Positions 25,701-32,708 of a stretch of DNA of 64,000 nucleotides are shown here, one piece after another. Position 1 is the first letter of the stretch. The number at the start of each line of letters is the position of its first letter. The notes beneath the pieces are model-generated. The model was not told the DNA's origin. It was given only the letters and a program-made list of their open reading frames with translations, and made no database searches. Origin of the DNA: Hirundichthys speculiger (lineage: Eukaryota > Chordata > Actinopteri > Beloniformes > Exocoetidae); the NCBI GenBank assembly GCA_018398805.1, contig JAGFBZ010000738.1, positions 682,001-746,000 of the forward strand, read 5' to 3'. The position numbers were made by a program, and so were the translations under genes.

Positions 25701-28700
25701 ATGATGGTGCATGCAATTAAGGGAAAAATATAACAAACAATGTAAATTAAAAATATTGCAATATAAATATTTATACACAAGCTGTTTTTTGCATTAAGGG
25801 CAGAGCGACCAAGAGTGATGTGACATGAAAATGTGCAAATGAACAGGTAGTCCAGACTGAGCATTAATGTAACGCATAGTGTTCTGAGTTCTGTCAATGT
25901 GACAGCAGTGTCAGAGTCAGAGGTGGAGAGTGGGGGGGTATCGGGGGGTTCCGGATCTTATTGATAAGGCTGACAGCAGACGGGAAAAAACTGTTCTTGT
26001 GGCGTGAGGTTTTGGTCTTGATGGTCCGCAGCCTCCTGCCAGAGGGGAGTGACTCAAAGAGTTGGTGTCCGGGGTGGGAGGGATCAGCCACAATCTCAGG
26101 GTCCTGGAGGAGTCCAGGTCCTGAAGAGATGGGAGATTGCAGCCAATCACCTTCTCAGCTGACTGAATGACATGCTGCAGCCTGCTCTTGTCCTTGGCGG
26201 TGGCAGCAGCGTACCAGAAGGTGATGGAGAAGGTGAGGATGGACTCAGTGATGCCCGTGTAGAACTGCACCATCATTGTCTTTGGCAGACTGAATTTCTG
26301 CAGCTGCCTCAGGAAGATACATCCTCTGCTGTGCTTTCTTGATGAGGGAGCTGATGTTCAGCTCCCACTTAAGGTCCTGGGAGATGACAGTTTCCAGGAA
26401 GCAGAAAGACTCCACAGTGTCAATAGTGGAGTCACAGAGGGTGATGGGGGCAGGTAGGGCTGAGTTCTTCCTATAGTCCACAACCATCTCCACTGTCTTT
26501 AGAGCGTTGAGCTCAAGGCAGTTCTGGCTGCACCAGGTCACCCACCTGTAGGCAAACTCGTCACCATCAGAGATGAGTCCAATGAGGGTGGTGTCATCCG
26601 CAAACTTCAGGAGCTTGACGTACTGGTGACTGGAGGTGCAGCTGTTAGTGTACAGGGAGAAGAGCAGAGGAGAAAGACCACAGCCCTGGGGGGAACCAGT
26701 ACTGATGGTCTGTGGGTTCCAGATGTGTTTTCCCAGCTTCACATACTGTTTCCTGTCAGACGGGAAGTCTGTGATCCACCTGCAGGTGGAGTCAGGCACG
26801 CTCAGCTGGGAGAGCTTCTCCTGTAGCAGAGAAGGGATGATGGTGTTAAAAGCAGAGCTGAAATCCACAAACAGGATCCTGGCGTAGGTTCCTGAGGAGT
26901 CCAGGTGCTGGAGAATGAAGTGGAGGGGGGCCAAGGTTGACAGCGTCGTCTACAGACCTGTTGGCTCTGTAGGTGAACTGCAGGGTGTCCGGGAGAGGGT
27001 CAGTGATGGCTTTGAGATGTGAGAGCACAAGGTGCTCAAAGGTCTTCATGACCACAGAGGTCTGGGCGACAGGTCTGTAAGTTGTTAAGTTCCTGTGGTC
27101 CTTGGCTTCTTGGGGACAGGGGATGATGGTTGAGGTCTTGAAGCAGGCTGGTACGTGACAGGTCTCCAGTGAGGTGTTAAAAATATCTGTGAACACTGGA
27201 GACAGCTGATCAGCACAGTGCTTCAGGGAGGATGGGGAGATAGAATCCGGTCCAGCTGCTTTTCGGGGGTTCTGTCTCCTAAAGAGTTTGTTGACATCCC
27301 TCTAATGAATGCAAAGAGTCGTCAGTGGGGTGGGGGGGGGTGTTAAGGCGGGCGTTGGTGGAGATGACTGGAGCTGGAGCTGTTGGGAGGGATTGTGGAG
27401 GATGGTTGCAGGACTGTCCCTATGTCTTTCAAAACGACAGTAGAACTGGTTCAGGTCGTTGGCTAGGCGTCGGTCGTTGATTGATTGGGGGGCTTTAGGC
27501 TTGTAGTTGGTGATCTGCCTAAGCCCTTTCCAGACAGACGCAGAGTCATTAGCTGAGAACTGTGTTGGAGCTTCTCAGAGTACAGTCGTTTAGCTTCTCT
27601 CACTGCCTTGCTAAACTTATATTTCACCTCTCTGAATCTGTCTTTGTCCCCACTCCTGAAGGCCTCTTCCTTTACCAACCTTAGCTGTCTGAGTTTGGCT
27701 GGGAACCAGGGTTTGTCGTTGTTGTAACTCACCCTGGTGCATGATGGGACACAACAGTCTTCACAGAAACTGATGTATGACGTCACAGCCTCTGTGTACT
27801 GATCCAGATTGTTGGTAGCAGTCCTGAAAACACTTCTTTGAGGTCCGCACTACAGGTTTGCAGAGCTTTAGTTTCTGCCTGTAGGCAGGAATCAGGTGGA
27901 GCATGACATGGTCAGAGTGACCCAGTGCAGCACGGGGGACGGCGTGATCAGCACCTCTGATTGTGATGTAACAGTGATCCAGAATTTTCTCCTCTTTGGT
28001 CGGGCATTTAACAAGCTGTCTGTATTTAGGGAGTTCATAAGTGAGGTTACCTTTGTTAAAGTCTCCAAGAAGAATAACTAAAGAGTCCTGGTTTGGCCCG
28101 CTCCACACAGTATCTGATCGGCGAGTGTACGCTGTCCGTTCTGCGCGTCGGCCTGTGGCGGGATGTAGACCAGGATGAATGAAGCAAACTCCCAGGGAGA
28201 ATAAAACGGCTTACAGTTTATGAGGAAAGATTCCAGGTCAGGAGAACAGTGCTGCTGGATCGCTGTTACATCGTTGCACCAACCGCTGTTGACGTAAAAA
28301 CAGATTCCTCCACCTTTAGTTTTGCCGGAAAGTTCTGTGTTTCTGTCCGCGTGGTAGATTTGGAAGCCCGCCAGCTGCACTGCAGAGTCCGGTATTAATC
28401 CACCCAGCTACGTCTCCGTGAAGCACAAAACCGCCGATGAAGAAAAGTCCCTGTTTTTGCCCAACAGCAATTGCAGTTCTTCCACTTTGTTGGGCAGTGA
28501 GCGCACGTTAGAGAGAAATATTCCCGGAAGTGCTGGCGGAGGCGGACGAGCGCGCCGGCTAGCTTTCCTCTCCTCCGGCGTTTCACTGCGTGCAAAAAGC
28601 TGAGAACACCTTTGACCAGAATGTCCAAAATTTCCAGAGTTGGGAGCAGAAAACTAGGAAATAAATCCTCTGTAGTTGATGCCCTGATGTTCATAAGCTC

Positions 28701-29231
28701 TTCTCTCATGAAGGAGCTCCAGGTACCATCACAAGAAACAGAGTTAAAGCACAAAGCAAAACAAAACAATACGCACCAACATACCGAGGCAGCCGTCCGC
28801 GGCGCCATCTTATACGCCATCTTATATGCCATCTTATATGCAGACTGGAACCAGACTCATGTTTGGTTCCAATCTGACTCCATTCTGGTTCCAGTCTGAC
28901 TACAGTCTGAATCCAGTCTGGTTCCAGTCTGACTCCAGTCTGGTTCCAGTCTGACTCCAGTATGGTTCCAGTCTGGTTCAGTCTGACTCCAGTCTGACTC
29001 CAGTCTGGTTCCAGTCTGGTCCTGTCTGGTTCCAGCCTGTTCCCAGATCAAAGATGATCCCAGAGACATCCAGAATTAACCGGTTCTGACCAGTTTTTCC
29101 TTTCTCCTCAGAGATCTTTGCTGCTGTCAGAAGGCTCTGGAGCTCTGGCCAATCACTTCTCAGGGATCAGCAACAGCAGCAAGACTGCCACGGACCAGAC
29201 CAAACCAGTGGAGGGCAGACAGGACCAGTAG
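1591..29231 (+). CDS. snapc4: snapc4, largest subunit of the snRNA-activating protein complex (SNAPc/PTF), spliced, with frame problems
   Basis: SNAPC4 binds the proximal sequence element of U1, U2, U6 and 7SK-type promoters in the nucleus and nucleates SNAPc for RNA polymerase II and III. About 20 coding exons total roughly 4.5 kb, close to the human protein (1469 residues). N-terminal blocks match SNAPC4 closely: an acidic stretch, the [13 protein letters not shown] block, and [12 protein letters not shown]. The Myb half-repeat and repeats Ra-Rd span exons 8892-17241. A Lys/Arg- then Glu-rich tract, Pro-rich regions and the C-terminal [16 protein letters not shown] block (in the SNAPC2-contact region of the human protein) follow. 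Exon phases agree except at four places: a +1 near 17041-17055, an intron-or-frameshift question at 19374-19569, a frame change in 23119-23485, and a -1 at about 25440. Gene identity is certain; intactness of this copy is not. Confidence 0.95.
1985..2350 (+). mobile_element. degenerate Tc1/mariner transposase fragment
   Basis: Broken frames give Tc1-type blocks in order: FRSGRPTEH, then [15 protein letters not shown] (containing the second catalytic Asp of the DDE triad), then LTVQHSGGG. Several frameshifts separate the blocks, so this is a dead remnant in snapc4 intron 2. Terminal repeats were not identified. Confidence 0.7.
2517..2561 (+). CDS. snapc4: snapc4 exon 3
   Basis: Short acidic exon ([15 protein letters not shown]) between CACCAG and G|GTAAGG, phase 1 to phase 1. 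It keeps frame with both neighbours. Confidence 0.85.
3101..3190 (+). CDS. snapc4: snapc4 exon 4
   Basis: Encodes [20 protein letters not shown] and onward, matching the REKITQEIKELERIL block near the mammalian SNAPC4 N terminus. Flanked by CTGCAG and G|GTACCA. Confidence 0.92.
3286..3314 (+). CDS. snapc4: snapc4 exon 5 (29-bp micro-exon)
   Basis: Ser/Asp-rich [10 protein letters not shown] between GGTCAG and GAG|GTCAGT. It moves the phase from 1 to 0, as the next exon needs. Confidence 0.85.
3386..3508 (+). CDS. snapc4: snapc4 exon 6
   Basis: Encodes [20 protein letters not shown] and onward, matching the conserved CLQLNMVYQEVIQE block of SNAPC4. It ends CGACAACAG|GTCAGT, and this exon end plus donor is the motif amplified in the adjacent array. 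Confidence 0.95.
3509..5510 (+). repeat. 31-bp minisatellite built on the exon 6 splice donor
   Basis: About 2 kb holds some 60 copies of a roughly 31-bp unit of the form ACAGGTCAGTCCGGACGCTA followed by AAGTACCGGCG. Variants include CTGAACTACAGG and GAAAACTTACC. The array begins directly at the snapc4 donor after position 3508, and most units carry a CAG|GTCAGT-type site. Confidence 0.95.
5593..5733 (+). CDS. snapc4: snapc4 exon 7
   Basis: Encodes RELMTQMSG...[17 protein letters not shown], matching the GHFMKPYFKDKVTG block of SNAPC4. Phase 0 at both ends, flanked by TCTTCAG and CTG|GTGAGA. Confidence 0.96.
5814..5898 (+). CDS. snapc4: snapc4 exon 8
   Basis: Encodes [20 protein letters not shown] and onward to KPKR, matching GPPANEDTREKA in mammals. 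The donor T|GTAAGG leaves phase 1, which joins to a Trp codon with the next exon, as in the family. Confidence 0.95.
5986..6067 (+). CDS. snapc4: snapc4 exon 9
   Basis: Encodes [20 protein letters not shown] and onward to IQPKLS, matching the WEKALLRKSV...RLLQPKL block. Flanked by GTTCAG and AG|GTAAGT, ending in phase 2. Confidence 0.95.
6144..6245 (+). CDS. snapc4: snapc4 exon 10
   Basis: Encodes [20 protein letters not shown] and onward, a helical, charged segment like the LEYLHQKQSKV region just before the Myb half-repeat. Flanked by CCTCAG and AG|GTAAAC. Confidence 0.92.
6246..7397 (+). other. snapc4 intron 10, unique-looking part
   Basis: I see no transposon or gene in this first part of intron 10. 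The only notable item is a roughly 23-bp copy of coding sequence from the next exon at about 7147-7169. Confidence 0.5.
7398..8575 (+). repeat. 18-bp minisatellite (TAGTTTAGATGGGGTCTR type)
   Basis: About 65 copies of an 18-bp unit in snapc4 intron 10, alternating between CTGTAG and CTATAG variants. Several indel-bearing units lie at 7735-8130. Because 18 is a multiple of three and the unit lacks stops in one frame, it shows an open frame of repeated [12 protein letters not shown], which is not a gene. Confidence 0.96.
8892..8964 (+). CDS. snapc4: snapc4 exon 11 (Myb half-repeat)
   Basis: Encodes [20 protein letters not shown] and onward to [13 protein letters not shown] matches HDWEKISNI of the SNAPC4 half-repeat Rh. 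Flanked by GGTCAG and GAC|GTAAGT. Confidence 0.95.
9040..9204 (+). CDS. snapc4: snapc4 exon 12 (Myb Rh/Ra)
   Basis: Encodes the end of the half-repeat ([13 protein letters not shown], matching FWQNSEHPSINK) and the start of Myb repeat Ra ([13 protein letters not shown]...[10 protein letters not shown]). Two Ra tryptophans are visible. Phase 0 at both ends. Confidence 0.97.
9229..9870 (+). repeat. CACCTGTCT-type minisatellite, about 10-22 bp unit
   Basis: Irregular array of CACCTGTCTGCCT and CACCTGTCTCAC units filling nearly all of snapc4 intron 12. Read on the minus strand the core is CAGGTGAG, a 5' splice-site consensus. Confidence 0.93.
9879..10029 (+). CDS. snapc4: snapc4 exon 13 (Myb Ra/Rb)
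   Basis: Encodes [15 protein letters not shown] (end of repeat Ra, matching SRSAFQCLQKFQQH) and [20 protein letters not shown] and onward (start of Rb). Its acceptor GACTTCAG lies only about 9 bp beyond the minisatellite. Confidence 0.97.
10160..10325 (+). repeat. 26-bp minisatellite (CCCTGGTTCCCTGTTCTG type)
   Basis: About six copies of a pyrimidine-rich unit of about 26 bp, some truncated, early in snapc4 intron 13. Confidence 0.85.
10540..10707 (+). repeat. 72-bp tandem repeat split by a LINE
   Basis: Two copies of a roughly 72-bp unit (CTTCATGATGACCAGAACAG and onward to GGTAACCACC). A third resumes at about 12070-12128 after the intervening LINE, so the LINE was inserted into this array. 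Confidence 0.85.
10708..12069 (-). mobile_element. degenerate CR1/Rex1-group LINE fragment
   Basis: Minus-strand frames give reverse-transcriptase blocks in order: [11 protein letters not shown] at about 11960-11990, [17 protein letters not shown], and [17 protein letters not shown]. Many frameshifts separate them. The 3' end carries an AATAAA-containing ATGAATGAA-type tail at 10708-10760. The FSSAFNT block is the site of the classic Rex1 primer, so a Rex1/Babar relative is likely. CATGA on both sides may be a target-site duplication. Confidence 0.8.
10975..11185 (+). repeat. about 34-bp minisatellite inside the LINE
   Basis: Six or so copies of CTTCATGGAGAGGGTGTGAA followed by GAGTCCTCCATCAT interrupt the LINE frame. 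The unit corresponds to LINE 3' coding sequence, so the array grew inside the transposon copy. Confidence 0.85.
12129..12655 (+). other. snapc4 intron 13 spacer
   Basis: Low-complexity-free sequence between the split 72-bp repeat and the large minisatellite. A CTCCTCCTCCTGGTCACC repeat appears at 12540-12655. I recognise no gene or transposon. Confidence 0.4.
12660..15235 (+). repeat. 23-bp minisatellite (CTATGGTGCTCTGTCTGGTGTCT type)
   Basis: About 110 copies over 2.6 kb in snapc4 intron 13. The unit is 23 bp, not a multiple of three, and lacks stops in all three forward frames, so open frames of 587, 811 and 631 codons overlap here. These encode [13 protein letters not shown] repeats and are not genes. 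The centre (12900-14400) is rich in unit-length changes; the right third is regular. Confidence 0.97.
15374..15480 (+). CDS. snapc4: snapc4 exon 14 (Myb Rb/Rc)
   Basis: Encodes [20 protein letters not shown] and onward to [15 protein letters not shown], matching YYMEGRDSMQLIYRW...LKKGYW. Flanked by CTCTCAG and CAG|GTGTGT. Confidence 0.97.
15575..16740 (+). repeat. 8-bp minisatellite (CTGGTCYA)
   Basis: About 145 tandem copies of an 8-bp unit with variants CTGGTCCA, CTGGTCTA, CTGGACCA and CTTGTCCA in snapc4 intron 14. It produces an apparent 347-codon frame of [12 protein letters not shown] repeats with no coding value. Confidence 0.96.
16817..16908 (+). CDS. snapc4: snapc4 exon 15 (Myb Rc)
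   Basis: Encodes [20 protein letters not shown] and onward to [10 protein letters not shown], the core of Myb repeat Rc, matching LLQAVAKYGEQDWFKIREEV in mammals. Flanked by CTTTAG and AG|GTGAGT. Confidence 0.97.
16980..17075 (+). CDS. snapc4: snapc4 exon 16 (Myb Rc/Rd), one base too long for frame
   Basis: Encodes [20 protein letters not shown], the end of Rc and start of Rd. The expected continuation ending LVQKHGV is read only in the next frame. The exon is 96 bp, but phase 2 in and phase 1 out need a length of 3n+2. One extra base lies near the A6 run at 17025-17030 or the GAGCTTGCTG at 17038-17047. Confidence 0.9.
17153..17241 (+). CDS. snapc4: snapc4 exon 17 (Myb Rd)
   Basis: Encodes [20 protein letters not shown] and onward to [10 protein letters not shown], matching GHWAKIASELPHRSGSQCLSKW of repeat Rd. 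Flanked by CTACAG and CAG|GTACAC. Confidence 0.97.
17360..17760 (+). repeat. 12-bp G-rich minisatellite with Jeffreys-like core
   Basis: About 32 copies of a GGGGGACGGGCA-type unit, with GAGGACGGGCAGG variants, in snapc4 intron 17. The plus strand has dense G-runs, and GGGCAGGAGG matches the classical human minisatellite core. Confidence 0.94.
18003..18255 (+). repeat. (GGAT)n microsatellite
   Basis: Imperfect GGAT/GATG tetranucleotide array in snapc4 intron 17. The tail type resembles the Rex3 3' tail, but no Rex3 body adjoins it here. Confidence 0.93.
18405..19911 (+). CDS. snapc4: snapc4 exon 18 (long basic/acidic/Pro-rich exon)
   Basis: Starts after TGACAG with a Lys/Arg-rich tract ([13 protein letters not shown]), then a Glu run, then [17 protein letters not shown], matching DLWVPARQS of SNAPC4. 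[17 protein letters not shown] aligns with TVSELLQEKRLQEA. The frame is open to 19748, but from about 19570 the convincing SNAPC4-like sequence ([20 protein letters not shown] and onward) is in another frame and runs to the donor GAG|GTGAGT at 19911. Either a 196-bp intron (19374-19569) or indels in C-rich repeats explain this. The ends are solid; the interior is not. Confidence 0.85.
19480..19570 (+). repeat. 30-bp C-rich repeat, three copies
   Basis: Three copies of CTCCTCGGCCCCTCCCACCC followed by CTCCTCCAGG within snapc4 exon 18 or the short intron it may contain. This is the most indel-prone part of the gene. Confidence 0.85.
19954..22220 (-). mobile_element. Rex3 (RTE-clade) LINE, 5'-truncated
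   Basis: Minus-strand frames (441 residues from 22237, then 262, then 151) cover the end of the endonuclease, the linker and the reverse transcriptase. Blocks seen include [44 protein letters not shown] (about 20765-20790) and [19 protein letters not shown]. The ATCCATCC tail at 19954-19985 (GATG on the element strand) is typical of Rex3. Both standard Rex3 primer blocks are recognisable, at about 20879-20899 and 21322-21341. At least two frame breaks make it inactive. It lies antisense in snapc4 intron 18. Confidence 0.9.
22221..22389. mobile_element. unclassified nonautonomous DNA-element fragment
   Basis: Begins CACTGCAAAAACTC and continues with AT-rich sequence of a kind common in fish MITEs. 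It abuts the truncated end of Rex3. No second terminal repeat was found, so the class is uncertain. Confidence 0.35.
22390..22930 (+). repeat. 28-bp minisatellite (CACTAGAGGCTGCAGTTCCT type)
   Basis: About 19 copies of a unit built from GGCTGCAGTTCCTCT and ACCGACCACTAGA in snapc4 intron 18. The same unit forms a second array at 46559-46745. Confidence 0.95.
23119..23485 (+). CDS. snapc4: snapc4 exon 19, frame uncertain in first third
   Basis: Strong acceptor CTCCTCAG before ACCTCC. Phase 0 from the previous exon gives [17 protein letters not shown] and onward. However, the SNAPC4-like part ([20 protein letters not shown] and onward to [20 protein letters not shown]) is in the next frame and runs to the donor CAG|GTGAGA. 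Either one base is inserted or lost at about 23205-23225, or the true acceptor is the weaker CCATAG at 23203, which fits phase 0. Confidence 0.8.
23486..24520 (+). repeat. 21-bp minisatellite built on the exon 19 splice donor
   Basis: About 49 copies of ACGGGTACAGGTGAGACGCTG-type units starting immediately at the donor after 23485. Units alternate between ACAGGTGAGAC and ACAGGCGAGAC. The 21-bp period gives long open frames on both strands (253 and 355 codons) that are not genes. Confidence 0.96.
24640..25568 (+). CDS. snapc4: snapc4 exon 20 (C-terminal region), one-base frame break near its end
   Basis: Opens with [20 protein letters not shown] and includes [17 protein letters not shown], like VTWVLTAQGLLPV of SNAPC4. 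[18 protein letters not shown] and [16 protein letters not shown] match the conserved C terminus. After FTVPA the family continues with LLATxxP, which appears only after a +1 change at about 25440-25446 (GCCTCCTGG, probably one C short). The corrected frame then runs through a Glu-rich tract to GAG|GTGAGT. Confidence 0.92.
25633..28842 (-). mobile_element. Rex1/Babar-type LINE, near full length, inactive
   Basis: Minus-strand pieces in order: a leader ending [10 protein letters not shown] (28395-28832), endonuclease ([34 protein letters not shown]), and reverse transcriptase ([41 protein letters not shown] at about 26585-26610). A C-terminal part reads [16 protein letters not shown]. The 3' end carries GATTCTGATTCTAATTC. 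At least five frame breaks. It lies antisense in the last snapc4 intron, inside an 11-bp minisatellite (25598-25632 and 28855-29035). Confidence 0.88.
28855..29035 (+). repeat. 11-bp minisatellite (CCAGTCTGACT / CCAGTCTGGTT)
   Basis: About 16 units alternate. Matching units at 25598-25632 on the other side of the Rex1 copy show that the LINE landed in this array. Confidence 0.9.
29112..29231 (+). CDS. snapc4: snapc4 last coding exon
   Basis: After TCTCCTCAG it encodes [20 protein letters not shown] and onward to GRQDQ, then TAG at 29229-29231. It is in phase 0 with the corrected frame of exon 20. This C-terminal tail is poorly conserved in the family. Confidence 0.8.
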   Translation, partial: RSLLLSEGSGALANHFSGISNSSKTATDQTKPVEGRQDQ

Positions 29232-29489
29232 GACGTAGACCAGTATGAACTGGATGTCCTGTGTCCACTGTTCCATGAGTTCAGATCTTTAAACAACGTT
29301 GGTGTTTTATGTTGTGATGTTCACTGAACTTCAAGACCATCAGTTTTTCAGGTTCTGGATCTGCTTCAAGTTCTGTTTAGTCAGGTGCATTCAAAGGCCC
29401 TCAGAAATCTGAGCACTCAGAGAATCTTCAGTTCTTGAGTCTGACGTTCTGTCAAGCAGCTGCTGTGGTGTAAGGGAGTTCAGGGGTGG

Positions 29490-29925
29490 TGCTGCGTTCA
29501 GGAGCATTCAGGAGTGTCTGAACACTCCTGAATATGTGGGGAGTGTGCTGCGTTCAGGAGCACCACACGTTCAGCAGCTTTCAGCAGCGTCACGTGTTCA
29601 TGAGCATTCAGAAGCATGCCTCATCAAGGAGCCTTCAGGAGTGTGTTTGCGTTCACGAACGTGCTGGGTTCACGAGCGTTCAGAAGCGTGCTGCGTTCAA
29701 GAGCATGCTGCGTCCAGGAGTGTGCGTTCAGGAGCGTTCAGGAGCATTCAAGAGCATGCTGCGTTCAGGACCGTGCCTAGTTTAGGAGAGTTCAGGAGCA
29801 TGCTGCTATCGGGAGCATTCAAGAGCGTGCTGCGTTCAGGAGCGTGCCAAGTTTAGGAGCATTCAGGAGCGTGCCTAGTTTAGGAGCGTTCAGGAGCGTG
29901 CTGCGTTCAGGAGCGTGGGTTTTAG
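29490..29925 (+). repeat. minisatellite in the snapc4 3' UTR
   Basis: Irregular array of TTCAGGAGCGTGCTGCG and TTCAGGAGCATTCAAGAGC units between the stop codon and the poly(A) signal, so it should be transcribed into the mature mRNA. Confidence 0.9.
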
Positions 29926-30012
29926 AGGAATGAAGTTGCACTAAACATGTTTGCTATTTCAGATGTTTATAAAGATTGTTTTAGTTCATGTGAGGAAGTT
30001 ATTTGATTTTCC

Positions 30013-30018
30013 AATAAA
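30013..30018 (+). other. snapc4: snapc4 poly(A) signal AATAAA
   Basis: A canonical AATAAA about 780 bp after the stop codon, followed within 40 bp by a TG-rich GTGTGTGTCAG stretch, as expected for a cleavage site. Confidence 0.75.
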
Positions 30019-30099
30019 AGGTTTTATATTAAAAGGAGTCGTGTGTGTCAGTTGAATTAAAATAAACTTTACTAATGACTGAGGTTTAAGATGGAAGTC

Positions 30100-31075
30100 C
30101 TAGAGGTTGATAGTTTCAGTACCTGTCCTGATCTGGTCTCCTCAGTGATTCTAGAAGGTTCCAGCTGTGTTCAGAAAGGACCTCCTGTAGATCTGAAGAT
30201 CCACTGCTGCTGAACCTCTGTGTTGAGTAGAGGATGTTCAGGGTCATCCATGATGTCTTCATTGATGAAGGATCCTCCTTTGCTCCACCAGCTCCATCAT
30301 CTCCAGAACAGATCCAGCCTTCTTCTTCAGTTGGTTCAGGTTCTTTCAGTCTCTGGCTCTCATCCATCTCCAGAAGGTGGCTGGTTGTGCAGCAGCAGAA
30401 GAGGTGACATGACCATGAATATGTTGAAGTTCCAGAGATCTGGTCTCAGGACTGGCTGACTCCTCTGGTGTTTGAGAGATCACCAGGTGAACCCTGAACC
30501 TGAACTCTGAAGTTCATCAGGCTGGGTGCTTCCTCCCTACCTGTGTGGAGAGAAGCTCACAGCAACCGCTGACATCCAGAGTCTGCAGGTCTTCATTGTC
30601 CTGTTGACCTTTTACCTTCATGTTCAGGTTCCATCAACAGACGATGACCTGTCCACCTGGAAGTAGACCGCTTCATCCACAGCGGTATGGTTCTCCACCT
30701 CCTGGGCCTTCTGGTGCTGGTTTCAACCATGAGCGTCACATCCATCATGGTCTGTTTCTGGAACAGGAACATGGATGGACACCCTGGACGACATCTGAGC
30801 AGAAGTAAAATAATAGAAAATGCTCTTTATCTCCACTGACAACATCGCTCATGAAATCCTTCAGCTGATGGCCCTGGACCCTCAGAGAGATGAGAACCAG
30901 ACCATCCAGCTCCTCCAGGGGAACACCTGGGTGTTCAGAGGCCACCTGAGAGAGATGATCTCCTGGTTGGACATGTCCAGGGGACATCCTCACCAGATGG
31001 CTGAAAATGTCTTTGGTTGAATACAGTTTAGGAGGTCCTTGTTTCTCACCTCCCTACGGTAGAATCTGGCACAAT
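30100..31075 (-). mobile_element. strongly degenerate LINE remnants
   Basis: Minus-strand pieces such as AGSVLEMMELVEQRRILHQ at about 30260-30340 resemble the C-terminal part of CR1/Rex1-type LINEs. A plus-strand piece ending HPHQMAENVFG resembles a LINE tail. Too decayed to classify further. Confidence 0.4.
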
Positions 31076-31079
31076 AGTT

Positions 31080-31990
31080 GAGGGTGATGAACTGTCCACA
31101 TGTGTACTAGACCCCCATCACAACCTCAACCATCAGTGAGGATGAACCATCCACGTGTCTACTGGACACCATCCCAACCTCAACCATCAGAGAATATGAA
31201 CCGTCCATGTGTCTACTGGACCCCATCACAACCTCAACCATCAGTGAAGATGAACCGTCCACATGTCTACTAGACCCCCATCACAACCTCAACCATGAAT
31301 GTGGATGAACCGTCCACCTGTCTACTAGACCCCATCACAACCTCAACCATCAGTGAAGATGAACCGTCCACGTGTCTACTGGACCCCATCACAACCTCAA
31401 CCATCAGTGAAGATGAACCGTCCACATGTCTACTAGACCCCCATCACAACCTCAACCATCAGTGAAGATGAACCGTCCATGTGTCTACTGGACCCCATCA
31501 CAACCTCAACCATCAGTGAAGATGAACCGTCCACGTGTCTACTGGACCCCATCACAACCTCAACCATCAGTGAAGATGAACCGTCCACGTGTCTACTGGA
31601 CCCCATCACAACCTCAACCTTCAGTGAAGATGAACCGTCCACGTGTCTACTGGACACCATCCCAGCCTCAACCATCAGAGAATATGAACCGTCCATGTGT
31701 CTACTGGACCCCATCACAACCTCAACCTTCAGAGAAGATGAACCGTCCATGATTCTACTGGACCCCATCACAACCTCAACCATCAGAGAAGATGAACCGT
31801 CCACATGTCTACTGGACCCCATCACAACCTCAACCTTCAGTGAAGATGAACCGTCCACGTGTCTACTGGACACCATCCCAGCCTCAACCATCAGAGAATA
31901 TGAACCGTCCATGTGTCTACTGGACCCCATCACAACCTCAACCTTCAGAGAAGATGAACCGTCCACGATTCTACTGGACCCCATCACAAC
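31080..31990 (+). repeat. 54-bp minisatellite derived from L2 ORF2
   Basis: About 17 copies of a 54-bp unit (18 codons) reading PSTCLLDPITTSTISEDE. This closely resembles the TTCLLDPIPTSLLK block of fish L2 LINEs, and L2 reverse-transcriptase sequence continues at 32090-32205. Confidence 0.92.
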
Positions 31991-32084
31991 TCCACTACTC
32001 TGAAATGTTTTCTCTTTTACTGGTACATCAGATGAACCGATACCTAAAATCAGGATATGAACCATAGATTTTTAAAGTCTCAGT

Positions 32085-32210
32085 AATTAAACCTTTTCTC
32101 TAAAACCATCTCTAGATCCAGACATTTTAGTGAATTATAGACCAACATCCAACCTTCCATTTATCTCTAAAACTCTTGAAAACATAGTTGAAGCCAGTTA
32201 GGTCAGGGGT
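32085..32210 (+). mobile_element. L2 LINE reverse-transcriptase fragment
   Basis: Reads LKPSLDPDILVNYRPTSNLP and then FISKTLENIVEA in one frame. This is the conserved start of the L2 reverse transcriptase (NYRPISNLPFLSK). Confidence 0.8.
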
Positions 32211-32410
32211 TCCCTAAACCTTTTAAGCAATGACCCACTTAATAAATGTGCAGGGGTCCCATGCCCCCCCCCCCCTTCTTTCATCTTCTTTCATTAGATA
32301 TGAAAATGTGCTACAAACAACCTGTTGATGTCCAGTTGGTCTCAGAGTAAAATTAATTCTGAAATAGTTACTGCATATTTACTTGTTTTAACTGTTTCGT
32401 TCAGAGATAA

Positions 32411-32700
32411 ACATCAGTTCAATTCAATTCAATTTTATTTGTATAGCGTCTGTTACAATTTCAGTTGTCGCTTTACAGAGACCCAGATCATGACCCCCGA
32501 GCAAATATTATTAACTAAAATTATAATATTAAATCCTAATCAAGGATAATAGCAGGTAAAAAAACTCCCACAGAGGGAGAATAAAACCTTTAAGCCAAAC
32601 AGTGGCAAGAAAAAAACTCTTCTTTAAGAGGAAGAAACCTGGACCAGGACCTGGATCATATGGAGGCACCTTCATGATGAAGACCAGCTGGATATCCAGT
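32411..32700 (-). mobile_element. L2 LINE 3' tail (inverted-repeat arm A)
   Basis: Minus-strand copy of the fish L2 3' end: ACTGTTTGGCTTAAAGG, a TGCTCGGGGGTCATG block, and an ATTGAATTGAATTGAAC tail. It ends abruptly at the hAT-type terminus at about 32709. Together with 62 bp beyond the tail it matches 34157-34494 in inverted orientation. Confidence 0.85.
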
Positions 32701-32708
32701 ATAAAAAC

